60,000 nucleotides of DNA from Mesostigma viride (taxonomy: Eukaryota; Streptophyta; Mesostigmatophyceae; Mesostigmatales; Mesostigmataceae): the NCBI GenBank assembly GCA_009746045.1, contig RPFO01000106.1, positions 1,363,211-1,423,210 on the forward strand. Reading direction: 5' to 3'. A program made the translations under genes and the position numbers. Shown in pieces: positions 27,182 to 34,434 of this stretch (position 1 is its first letter; each line of letters begins with the position of its first letter). The notes beneath the pieces were generated by a model. The model saw nothing but the letters and a program-made list of their open reading frames with translations. It was not told where the DNA came from and did no database searches.

Positions 27182-27746
27182 CCACGTCCGCCCAACGCAG
27201 GGGTGACGTCTGCGTCGGAACCTTCTGGGAGGAGTCGGGCTCCGCCTCCTGTGATTGGTCCGTTTTGGCGTCCGGTGTAGTAGGCGTCTCTTGATGACGC
27301 GTCACGATCCCGCAGAAGCGCACGAAGGAAGCCAGGTCATCGCTTCCTTTCATGTGTCGGACTTTGTTGCATACGAGACGGACGTTCTGTTTCGTGTACG
27401 GACCATCCGGATCGATGAGATCGACACTGGCGGAGTCGCAAAAAGGCCCCCAAAAATGGTTCGGCGCGTGGTGCATGGGGATGCCAGTGATAGCACAAAG
27501 TCCGCCCTGCTCGCGGAAAATATCGATCAGTTCTTTCTCGTCCACCTGCACGTGTTTTCCTTTCGACTTGAGAGATTTCGAGATATTCGACAATTGATGA
27601 CTGAAGTAGCCTCCCTCGGAACAGCGGTAGGCGCGCACGGAGTCGGAGTAGCACTGCCGACACACGCCTCCGGTCCTCCACGCCCGCTCCGTGAAGTTCG
27701 CTCGGGTCTTCGCCACGAGACAACTCGGGCACGTCGGAGTCTCCAT
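27177..27746 (-). CDS. HNH-like endonuclease with zinc finger
   Basis: The product has 189 residues. Residues 5-35 hold two Cys pairs (C-P-S-C and C-R-Q-C) that form a zinc knuckle. The nuclease part has G-G-L-C-A-I-T-G-I-P-M-H-H near residue 90, S-V-D-L-I-D near 115 and Y-T-K-Q-N-V-R-L-V-C-N near 125, matching the beta-beta-metal layout of HNH nucleases. The C-terminus is a disordered Thr/Gln/Glu tail. It may be a free-standing homing-type or host-DNA-degrading nuclease. It could also be a conserved replication accessory factor. Confidence 0.65.
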   Translation of the reverse strand: METPTCPSCLVAKTRANFTERAWRTGGVCRQCYSDSVRAYRCSEGGYFSHQLSNISKSLKSKGKHVQVDEKELIDIFREQGGLCAITGIPMHHAPNHFWGPFCDSASVDLIDPDGPYTKQNVRLVCNKVRHMKGSDDLASFVRFCGIVTRHQETPTTPDAKTDQSQEAEPDSSQKVPTQTSPLRWADVV

Positions 27747-27784
27747 GAATCTCTACCGAGTCGAGCGATTTTTTTTGCCGCCGT

Positions 27785-29725
27785 TTAGCCGCACAACATC
27801 AAGCGCTTGTTAAACGATCCACAATGACGTTCAACCGATTCTCGCTTCCTAGGGGCCGGCTTCGTCACGCGTTTCCGCGAATGAGACCGAGTGATATGAG
27901 CCCGCTTGATCTTCTTGGCTCCCGCGCGATGCACAGTATCCGCGACGTCTACGTCACCGACAGGGACTCCGAGATGAGTCACAAGCTGGGCACGAATTCC
28001 ATCGCCATCGGGTCTCGGCAAAGGTTCCGCCTTTGCCTTCGGGGCCTCTGGAGGAGGAGGCGGTGGCATGCACTCGATGCAGTGTTGACGACAAGAGGCG
28101 TCGGAGCACTCGCGACAACAGTCTTGGCGGTGCATGCGAGACAATGCCTGCGTGATGAGCGCCGCCCGGGCTACGTGCGCTTGGGTCCGCAGTTTCGGAT
28201 TTCCTCCGCTCACGACCTTCTCTTGCCCCAACACGTGCCCCAACACGGCTCCACTCCCCGGCATCAAAAAATTCGCCCCCGCACTCGCTCCCAACTTTAA
28301 GAGGGAACCTCCCGCGCTCTTGACACCGCCAGGAATCATCCCCCACAGCTGTCCTAACGCAGACTTGTCCTTATTAACTCCGGCCTCCATCAGAGTTCCG
28401 AACAGGGATTTCATGAACCCGGCGTCCTTTCCTCCGAACAGATTGTTGAGGGCTCCCCAATTCTGCTGCAGAAATCTCTTCCTGTCTTCTCCGCTCAATC
28501 CAAACAGCCCTCCCGCCATGCGAAGGGCTCGCAGGACGTTTGAGTCGTTTGATCGGGTGAACTCTTGAAACGGCATGCTCGCCGCGGAAGCCCCGATGTC
28601 CTTCAATAGCCCCGGAACTGCCGACATCGCCTGTCCGAGGATTCCAGGCCCCGCTGCGGACGGTTGTTGTCTGATAGCTGCAGGCATGGACGGGGATTGT
28701 TGCATGGCCGCTAGCAATGCAGCGGGATTCTCGGCCTGTTTCTGTTTGTTCGGTGCAGATGGCTGCTGCATGGCCGCTAACAGGGCTTCGACCCCCCCTG
28801 CATTGGCGCTTTGTGGATTCGACATTTGCATGAAAGCCATCAGGTCTTCTGGAGAGATCCCGTTTTGCGGTGGTGCCGGTGGCGCTTGTTGCGGCATCCC
28901 CAGACCCGCCAGAGCCGCCAGGAACGGGGCGCCGCCTTCTCCCGCCTGCGCCCAATCCAGCGGGGTCGATCCCATGAGAGTCGGACTCCCCCCGGTGTCG
29001 TTGATGATCTGGAAGTTTTGAGCGTTCGTGAGTCGTGCGGCGATATTAGCGCACAACTCTTCTTTGCTTAGTTGGAGGAGAGCCTGGCGTTTGATGCCGG
29101 TAAGGACCGACAACACTTCCACGAGTCTCGACACGGTGTCCGCCTGATTGGCCATACGCCCCGCGCACAATTCCTGGACGGTGGCGGTCACGATCTCGTC
29201 CCCTACCAACGAACACAACTCCGGCTTTGACAGGCCTGCCACGAGGTGCAACGGGACAGCCGGCTGGATCGCCCTGAACAGACGCAGCGTTTGCTCGTGA
29301 CTCAAACTCCTCGCAACTCCCTGGCCGCATTGCAGCGCCGCACTTTGCACCCTCTGATTGGCTTGTACGTGCGGCTCGAAACCGCCTCCGGATAACGCCA
29401 GAGCCGACAAAATCGCACTCAAATCGTTACCTGGAGGAGCCATCACTTGACTCATGTCCGGGGTCACCTGCGCCATTTGAAACATGCTCGCGGGATTCAT
29501 CATAGCTTGTTGTGCCGCCAAGTAAGGGATCGGTGTGCTAGTATTTCTCCTCGGCTTCGGACCTTTCGACGGACCTTTCGACCTGCTAGGAGCGGACTTC
29601 GTCTTCGAACTGCGCATGCTCTTACCTGAAGCGATCGCTTCTATCAACTGTAACGAACGTTGGTTGAGCTGTTCGTTGCTGATATTCGAGAAATCGGATC
29701 TTTTCACATCCTTGAAACGCGACAT
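27785..29725 (-). CDS. Large disordered structural protein with Cys-rich basic tail
   Basis: The protein has 646 residues. It starts with a basic segment (residues 30-60, K-T-K-S-A-P-S-R-S-K-G-P-S-K-G) and continues with Met/Gln/Pro/Ala-rich low complexity containing near repeats (L-L-A-A-M-Q-Q). A hydrophobic Gly/Leu region follows (residues 400-500), then a Cys cluster (C-C-R-E-C ... C-R-Q-H-C-I-E-C), a polyproline run and a strongly basic end (K-K-I-K-R-A-H-I-T-R-S-H-S-R-K-R). The long upstream extension of the open frame is antisense to the gene at 29750, so the ATG at 29725 is used. It is probably a virion core protein; no family is recognised. Confidence 0.6.
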   Translation of the reverse strand: MSRFKDVKRSDFSNISNEQLNQRSLQLIEAIASGKSMRSSKTKSAPSRSKGPSKGPKPRRNTSTPIPYLAAQQAMMNPASMFQMAQVTPDMSQVMAPPGNDLSAILSALALSGGGFEPHVQANQRVQSAALQCGQGVARSLSHEQTLRLFRAIQPAVPLHLVAGLSKPELCSLVGDEIVTATVQELCAGRMANQADTVSRLVEVLSVLTGIKRQALLQLSKEELCANIAARLTNAQNFQIINDTGGSPTLMGSTPLDWAQAGEGGAPFLAALAGLGMPQQAPPAPPQNGISPEDLMAFMQMSNPQSANAGGVEALLAAMQQPSAPNKQKQAENPAALLAAMQQSPSMPAAIRQQPSAAGPGILGQAMSAVPGLLKDIGASAASMPFQEFTRSNDSNVLRALRMAGGLFGLSGEDRKRFLQQNWGALNNLFGGKDAGFMKSLFGTLMEAGVNKDKSALGQLWGMIPGGVKSAGGSLLKLGASAGANFLMPGSGAVLGHVLGQEKVVSGGNPKLRTQAHVARAALITQALSRMHRQDCCRECSDASCRQHCIECMPPPPPPEAPKAKAEPLPRPDGDGIRAQLVTHLGVPVGDVDVADTVHRAGAKKIKRAHITRSHSRKRVTKPAPRKRESVERHCGSFNKRLMLCG

Positions 29726-29749
29726 TTGTATATTAGTGAGATAGATATT

Positions 29750-30037
29750 ATGAACATTCTCATCGTGTCGTGCGATCCGGACACGACATTTTGTTACGTG
29801 CAAAAGGAAGACTTGGTAAAGACCATCCGAGCGGTTCTCGATACAACGTCCCCGTCGTTCGTATTTCACGGGATGTGCGGCGGTTTCGCATTGCACAACC
29901 CTTCGAAACGGCGCGACGAAGCTCTCAATATCCAAGCCACGTACGCGTTCGGAGTCCCTTTGTTCGGGGACGTGATCGTCGCGAACACGGATCGCGTCCG
30001 ATGGGACTGTCACTACGGTAGTCCCTGCCCGTGGTGA
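29750..30037 (+). CDS. Small hypothetical protein
   Basis: The product has 95 residues with a mixed alpha/beta look (M-N-I-L-I-V-S-C-D-P-D and F-G-D-V-I-V-A-N) and several cysteines. I do not recognise it. The ATG follows AGATATT, and the gene is divergent from the large structural gene before it, 24 nt apart. Confidence 0.5.
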   Translation: MNILIVSCDPDTTFCYVQKEDLVKTIRAVLDTTSPSFVFHGMCGGFALHNPSKRRDEALNIQATYAFGVPLFGDVIVANTDRVRWDCHYGSPCPW

Positions 30038-30041
30038 GACC

Positions 30042-30761
30042 TCATTTCTTGGTCTTTTTGTGGACCACGAACTTGTCCAGAGAACACGTCTTGTCCACCA
30101 TCGGCTTGTTTCTCTTCAAACTCAATCCGCGGTCCTTGTCCGTCTTCTTCTCGTGATCGCCGGTCGTCTTCGCCGGAGTCGGATCCCTCTTCATCGACCG
30201 GTCTCTCTCCCTGATCTTCAGAACGCAATGGACCTGCTGCATGATCTCGACGCTGTACGGCGGCTCGGCCACCATGTGGATCTCGGACCCGTCGCACGAT
30301 CGGAATTGATCGATCGTCATGTCCCCTCCGAACATTGTCAGACACGTCCGAGGGGGCGCGCACGGAACTCCCTTGAATTTGGAGTGGTCTCGATTCGGGT
30401 TCGTCTTCCACAATTTCAGGACCATCGAGAACAGCCATGAAAAACGAGCGCCTTTGAGATATTCGTTTCTCTCCTCGGAATTATACGACTTGGCGCACTT
30501 GAATGAACAAAAGCAACCTTTGACAAGAAATCCTTGCTTCTCTTTATACTTTATGGGGAGGGGGCACGGCACCGTTTCGAATCGGTGACAGCACCACCAA
30601 CAACACACGTCTGTTTTTGCCGGCCACGACGAACGGATAGACTTGTGAAGTAGATCCAACAGCGGTTGGGCGTGCACCACGACGTACGGACTCCAATGGA
30701 CCTCTTCTGCCTCGTCAAGAGTCGACGCACTCAACACGCTCTCCGTCTCGTCGCAATCCAT
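30042..30761 (-). CDS. VLTF2/A1L-like late transcription factor
   Basis: The protein has 239 residues. The zinc-binding region C-C-W-W-C-C-H-R-F (about residues 53-61) ... C-P-L-P-I-K-Y ... F-L-V-K-G-C-F-C-S-F-K-C-A-K-S-Y-N (about 78-94) is the hallmark of the poxvirus A1/VLTF2 family, a MYM/FCS-type finger conserved across nucleocytoviruses. The second half is basic and ends K-K-T-K-K. It should activate late viral promoters. Its start overlaps the end of the upstream gene at 30715 by 47 nt. Confidence 0.8.
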   Translation of the reverse strand: MDCDETESVLSASTLDEAEEVHWSPYVVVHAQPLLDLLHKSIRSSWPAKTDVCCWWCCHRFETVPCPLPIKYKEKQGFLVKGCFCSFKCAKSYNSEERNEYLKGARFSWLFSMVLKLWKTNPNRDHSKFKGVPCAPPRTCLTMFGGDMTIDQFRSCDGSEIHMVAEPPYSVEIMQQVHCVLKIRERDRSMKRDPTPAKTTGDHEKKTDKDRGLSLKRNKPMVDKTCSLDKFVVHKKTKK

Positions 30762-31473
30762 CGTCTAACTTGTCGCCGAGAGAGTAGAACGTCGCTAAGG
30801 AGACCGCTCCCGTGTTCATGCAGCCCCCCGTGAGTGGATGGAACACGGACGTGGTACCGTTTCCGTAGATAACTCTTATATATTTCTGATCGAACTCCGA
30901 TTTCAAGCGCTCCATGACGTGGCGTACGACGCACCAAACGTGCTGAGAACATCCTACGCGTTCGTAGAAGTCTCCTTCCGGACCTGCCAGCTCCTCCAGG
31001 ATGGCGGTTATGTCTGCATCCTCGTCCGTAGGGACGTAGTGGCCGATGGTGGCAGACAATATGCGTTTTTGTTGCGGTGGCGGGATCATCACAACATCGT
31101 CCACGGTTTTGTACGGCGGAAAGCGAATGAGCTCGGCGGGATCTTCCAAAGAATACACGACGGCATATCGCTTTCCGAGTAGTTCGTACGTTACGGAGAA
31201 GCTTTTGTGAGAGCCGGACATCCATGGCGCCATGCGAGCGATGACGGAATCGGACGGCATCGCCAGAGCTCCTCCCCTCGCGCGCAACATTTCCGTGAAC
31301 GAGTCCTTGAGACACTCTGCCCCAAGGTGGTCCGAGAAGACGGCGGAACGAACTGAGATCCGGTCAGAAGGTCGCGGCATCATCGACCGCGCCTTCTTCT
31401 TGGCTCGACGAAACCACACCATGCCCTTGACGAGGACATTTTCCAGTTGTTCTGGCAAAACGCGCTCGCTCAT
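30715..31473 (-). CDS. Hypothetical protein
   Basis: The protein has 252 residues: a basic N-terminal region (R-R-A-K-K-K-A-R) followed by a mixed alpha/beta domain (V-T-Y-E-L-L-G-K-R-Y-A-V-V-Y; A-T-I-G-H-Y-V-P). I do not recognise a family. Its 3' end runs 47 nt into the late-factor gene, so the two are likely translated from linked transcripts. Confidence 0.55.
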   Translation of the reverse strand: MSERVLPEQLENVLVKGMVWFRRAKKKARSMMPRPSDRISVRSAVFSDHLGAECLKDSFTEMLRARGGALAMPSDSVIARMAPWMSGSHKSFSVTYELLGKRYAVVYSLEDPAELIRFPPYKTVDDVVMIPPPQQKRILSATIGHYVPTDEDADITAILEELAGPEGDFYERVGCSQHVWCVVRHVMERLKSEFDQKYIRVIYGNGTTSVFHPLTGGCMNTGAVSLATFYSLGDKLDDGLRRDGERVECVDS

Positions 31474-31478
31474 GTCTG

Positions 31479-31697
31479 TTATGACCGGAGAGCATCTTTA
31501 AGCATATCGGAACGAACCGCGTCTTTCGAACCGACGTACGTGGATCGCACGTAGGCCTCGACCGGATCCTCTTTCTTGGCAGCCGGCGGCGTATCGGCGA
31601 CCGGTTTGGCGGGAGGCGCCCACGACTCGTTTTCTTTATCTTCGTCCTCGGTTTTCGCAACCGGCATGGGCAACGTGAACTCGGCCCAAGTCGTCAT
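31479..31697 (-). CDS. Small disordered acidic protein
   Basis: The product has 72 residues (MTTWAEFTLPMPVAKTEDED), rich in Glu, Lys, Ala and Pro. It has no membrane segment and no recognised domain. It precedes the 30715 gene on the same strand by 5 nt. Confidence 0.45.
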   Translation of the reverse strand: MTTWAEFTLPMPVAKTEDEDKENESWAPPAKPVADTPPAAKKEDPVEAYVRSTYVGSKDAVRSDMLKDALRS

Positions 31698-31796
31698 GTG
31701 TTACTCACGAAGAATGTGAGATATTATCCGTCTGGATTACAACGAGTGCGCTCACGGGGCCGCATATTTTTTCACGATTCCGAACAAGGGAGCACC

Positions 31797-32033
31797 ATGC
31801 AGGATCTTCTTTTCGTGTTCAGTTGGGCGACGACGATTTTCGTTTCGTTCATCATGGGGGTCACGATGCAACGGTGGAGGCGGGAGGTCGCGATGGAAGT
31901 GTATTCGGACACGGACGAGGAGGAGACGTGCATGCGAGACGACGATTCGCAGACGGAAGGAGAGGAACGCGAAGACACGGTGGGGGAGCCTCCCGAAATA
32001 GAAGAGTGCGTGGAAACGAAGAAGGAGGTGTGA
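31797..32033 (+). CDS. Single-pass membrane protein with acidic tail
   Basis: The product has 78 residues. An N-terminal hydrophobic helix (LLFVFSWATTIFVSFIMGV) is followed by a strongly acidic tail of about 45 residues. The layout predicts a signal-anchored membrane protein. An ATG further upstream in the frame is absent. It ends at the base before the convergent desulfurase gene. Confidence 0.5.
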   Translation: MQDLLFVFSWATTIFVSFIMGVTMQRWRREVAMEVYSDTDEEETCMRDDDSQTEGEEREDTVGEPPEIEECVETKKEV

Positions 32034-33161
32034 TCACAACGCTTTCGTGATGGCCTTCACGAGCGCCTTGAGATCGTCGCCCGTCGTGAAATGGCTCATC
32101 CCGATGCGGATGGTCCCGTTCTCTAACTTTTTGTCCAGTCCGATCGCCTTCAAGACTTCGCTTCTCTTCTGCAAGTGGCACGCGCTGCCGACGCTCACAC
32201 ACACGCCCTCCTTGGACAATCGCGCCGACAGGATCTTGGCGCGGGCTCCTGGGAAAGCCACGCTTATCAGGTTGGGCAGCGATTTGGACAAATTTTCAGG
32301 CCCGTTAAATACCCCGCCCAGCTTTTCGAGTTCCTCTCGGAATTTGAGACGATTCTGACTCAAGGCAGAAACGATTTGTTTGCGCGACTTCCTGTTGATA
32401 TCCATCGCGGAGGCGAGACTCGCGATCAAAGGCGGGCTCTCCGTGCCCGGTCTCACACCGTGTTCCTGGCTCCCTCCGAATGTGTGCGGGGTCAGACAGT
32501 TCGTGCTGTTCTTTATTATGAGACCTCCTATCCCTTTTATGCCGTGGATCTTGTGGCCGCTCAGTGTGAACGAATCCAAACACTCCTGACCGGTGATAGG
32601 GAATTTCCCGGCCGCTTGGGTGGTATCCGAGTGAAAATGCACCGAAGTTCCTATCACGCGTCTTATCTTGCACAGATCTTGAATCGTTCCGATCTCGTTA
32701 TTCGCGTAAATAAAAGAGGCCAACTTTATGCGACCTTTGTATTTCTTAACGGACTCTCTCAATTTATCGAGTCGGAGAAATCCCTCTTTGTCCACGGGGA
32801 TCTTCACCACTTTCATATCCGCGTGGCTACTTTGCATGTGTTCTAGCGGCTTCACGCCAGCCGGGTGCTCGATAGTGCTAGTAAGAACCACTCCTCGATA
32901 GTCGTGTTTCTCCATAACCCCGTTCAGCAACAAGTTCATGCTCTCCGTAGACCCCGACGTGAATATCAACTTCGATTTCGGGACTCCCAGGTTCCTCAGG
33001 ATGTCTCGTCTAGATTTCTCCACGATTTCCCGCGCCATTTTCCCAACGTCGTGGCTGGACGAGGGGTTTCCGTAAAGAGTCTTCGCGACATTCGCCATCG
33101 CCTCTATGGATTCTTTGTACGGACGAGTCGTCGATATCGAATCCAGGTAGACTTCCTTCAT
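32034..33161 (-). CDS. NifS/IscS-like cysteine desulfurase
   Basis: The protein has 375 residues, the normal length for the family. It begins V-Y-L-D-S-I-S-T-T. The PLP-stacking histidine region is T-S-T-I-E-H-P-A, the PLP lysine is in S-G-H-K-I-H-G-I-K-G (about residue 203), and the catalytic cysteine loop is V-S-V-G-S-A-C-H (about residue 325). The R-x-G-M-S-H end is also typical. All catalytic residues appear intact. Related genes occur in African swine fever virus and some other nucleocytoviruses, where the role is unclear: iron-sulfur supply or tRNA thiolation are possible. Confidence 0.85.
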   Translation of the reverse strand: MKEVYLDSISTTRPYKESIEAMANVAKTLYGNPSSSHDVGKMAREIVEKSRRDILRNLGVPKSKLIFTSGSTESMNLLLNGVMEKHDYRGVVLTSTIEHPAGVKPLEHMQSSHADMKVVKIPVDKEGFLRLDKLRESVKKYKGRIKLASFIYANNEIGTIQDLCKIRRVIGTSVHFHSDTTQAAGKFPITGQECLDSFTLSGHKIHGIKGIGGLIIKNSTNCLTPHTFGGSQEHGVRPGTESPPLIASLASAMDINRKSRKQIVSALSQNRLKFREELEKLGGVFNGPENLSKSLPNLISVAFPGARAKILSARLSKEGVCVSVGSACHLQKRSEVLKAIGLDKKLENGTIRIGMSHFTTGDDLKALVKAITKAL

Positions 33162-33204
33162 GCGTATATCATTGTTTGAGACTTTTGGGAGCCATGTCAT
33201 ATCA

Positions 33205-33750
33205 ATGCCCGTTTGCGTGACGTGCGGAGACCTGGACTCTCATGGCGAACTCTGCCACGATTGTCTCCATTTCTACTTGGCAAGGACGGAGGATCAATTG
33301 AACGTCGTCATGGCGGCTTGTTGCGACCTCGAGATACCTCCATCGGTTTGCGCGTGTTGCGTGAGTAGATACATCGAACGGACGGACCCGAGTCTAGGGC
33401 GTATCGTATTGTTTTCGATGTCAGAACCCGACATTCCTGACATCGTACGGAGGTACAACGGAAGGGCCAAATACTTGGAGGCGGTGGACGAAATGAAATG
33501 GGCGGGCGTGTTTCGCAAATGCCGCGTTATGTCGCGAACGATACAACGAGCGATCTTGTGCACCCTGGTGCGCACGAGACACAGACATCGCGTCCCGTCT
33601 CTCAGCACGTTGGCGTATTACAATTTGTCTTCCCTGGATATGCAGAGGGTGAGAGAGTATGGATCCAGCGGCGTATTCGCTGGAAAGCTTCCGGGCGCAT
33701 CGCGACCGCGCAAAGGTTCTGATCGGACAGGCCAATCGGCGAGCTCTTGA
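33205..33750 (+). CDS. Cysteine-rich hypothetical protein
   Basis: The product has 181 residues. The N-terminal Cys pairs (C-V-T-C-G-D, C-H-D-C, C-C-D, C-A-C-C) suggest one or two zinc knuckles. The remainder is helical and Arg-rich. It is not recognised. It is divergent from the desulfurase and its 3' end overlaps the next gene by 92 nt; the C-terminal 30 residues may be little constrained. Confidence 0.5.
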   Translation: MPVCVTCGDLDSHGELCHDCLHFYLARTEDQLNVVMAACCDLEIPPSVCACCVSRYIERTDPSLGRIVLFSMSEPDIPDIVRRYNGRAKYLEAVDEMKWAGVFRKCRVMSRTIQRAILCTLVRTRHRHRVPSLSTLAYYNLSSLDMQRVREYGSSGVFAGKLPGASRPRKGSDRTGQSASS

Positions 33751-34102
33751 GACGGCGTCTCGACACCTGTGTTGTTTTTGCCACGAATTGCCGGTGAACG
33801 GGTATCGCATGGTGGGAGTGTTGAGGGACGACGATAGCGGGGAATCTCCGGATTTTAGCGCCTGCGACAAGTGCGCGAAACGGGAATTTTTGAGATCGTC
33901 TTTGTTGCCGCGGAATCAGGTTCATCTGGTGACGGTGGAGACGGACGCCACGTTCGAGATCCGCAAGGCCATCGGCTTTCCCGCGAAGACGCAACTAGAG
34001 CCTCGCGTTCCGGTTCAAACGAAGGAGCCCGAGGATGAGATCAGCTTCTTGAAGATGTTCACAACGAAGAAAATATGTCAGTCTAACAGTCAGGAACAAT
34101 GA
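33659..34102 (+). CDS. Zinc-ribbon-like hypothetical protein
   Basis: The product has 147 residues. A C-C-F-C-H-E-L ... A-C-D-K-C arrangement (residues 38-75) looks like a treble-clef or zinc ribbon. The rest has basic and acidic stretches. The stop overlaps the next ATG as ATGA. Weak similarity in cysteine layout to the preceding gene suggests both are small zinc proteins expressed together. Confidence 0.5.
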   Translation: MDPAAYSLESFRAHRDRAKVLIGQANRRALETASRHLCCFCHELPVNGYRMVGVLRDDDSGESPDFSACDKCAKREFLRSSLLPRNQVHLVTVETDATFEIRKAIGFPAKTQLEPRVPVQTKEPEDEISFLKMFTTKKICQSNSQEQ

Positions 34103-34425
34103 ATGTTCCGATGAACCTGTACTTGCTCACTTTCGTGAGCAAACTACGCACGAAAATCACGAAAATAGTCCTTTTTCTTATATTCCTTATCCTTATCTGG
34201 TGGAAATCGGCGACAATGCCCCAGCCCGTCGATACCCAGGCCAAAAAGGAAGCGACTACGCCTCCTGCGGATCCCTCTCAGACATACGCGGATCGGTTCA
34301 CGTTGAGAGAGGCCTTATACTTCTTGTCATTCGGGAGACCGCCGACGAGCAGACAGAACGTGACGGTGACAAAACAGATAGAGAATTTTGCGACCGCTAA
34401 CATGTTCCTGATGTCCGTATTGTAA
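34099..34425 (+). CDS. Membrane protein
   Basis: The product has 108 residues. One strong membrane helix (IVLFLIFLILIWW) lies at residues 23-36 after a basic N-terminus, followed by a Pro/Ala/Thr linker and a soluble C-terminal part. It is probably a virion protein. It is linked to 33659 by a 4-nt overlap. Confidence 0.55.
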   Translation: MNVPMNLYLLTFVSKLRTKITKIVLFLIFLILIWWKSATMPQPVDTQAKKEATTPPADPSQTYADRFTLREALYFLSFGRPPTSRQNVTVTKQIENFATANMFLMSVL

Positions 34426-34434
34426 TGAAAAATC

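Noticed and set aside
27795-30013. Extension of the 646-aa structural gene upstream to 30013.
   Set aside because: The extra 96 codons are antisense to the gene at 29750 and have no conserved look; the ATG at 29725 begins a sensible basic protein.
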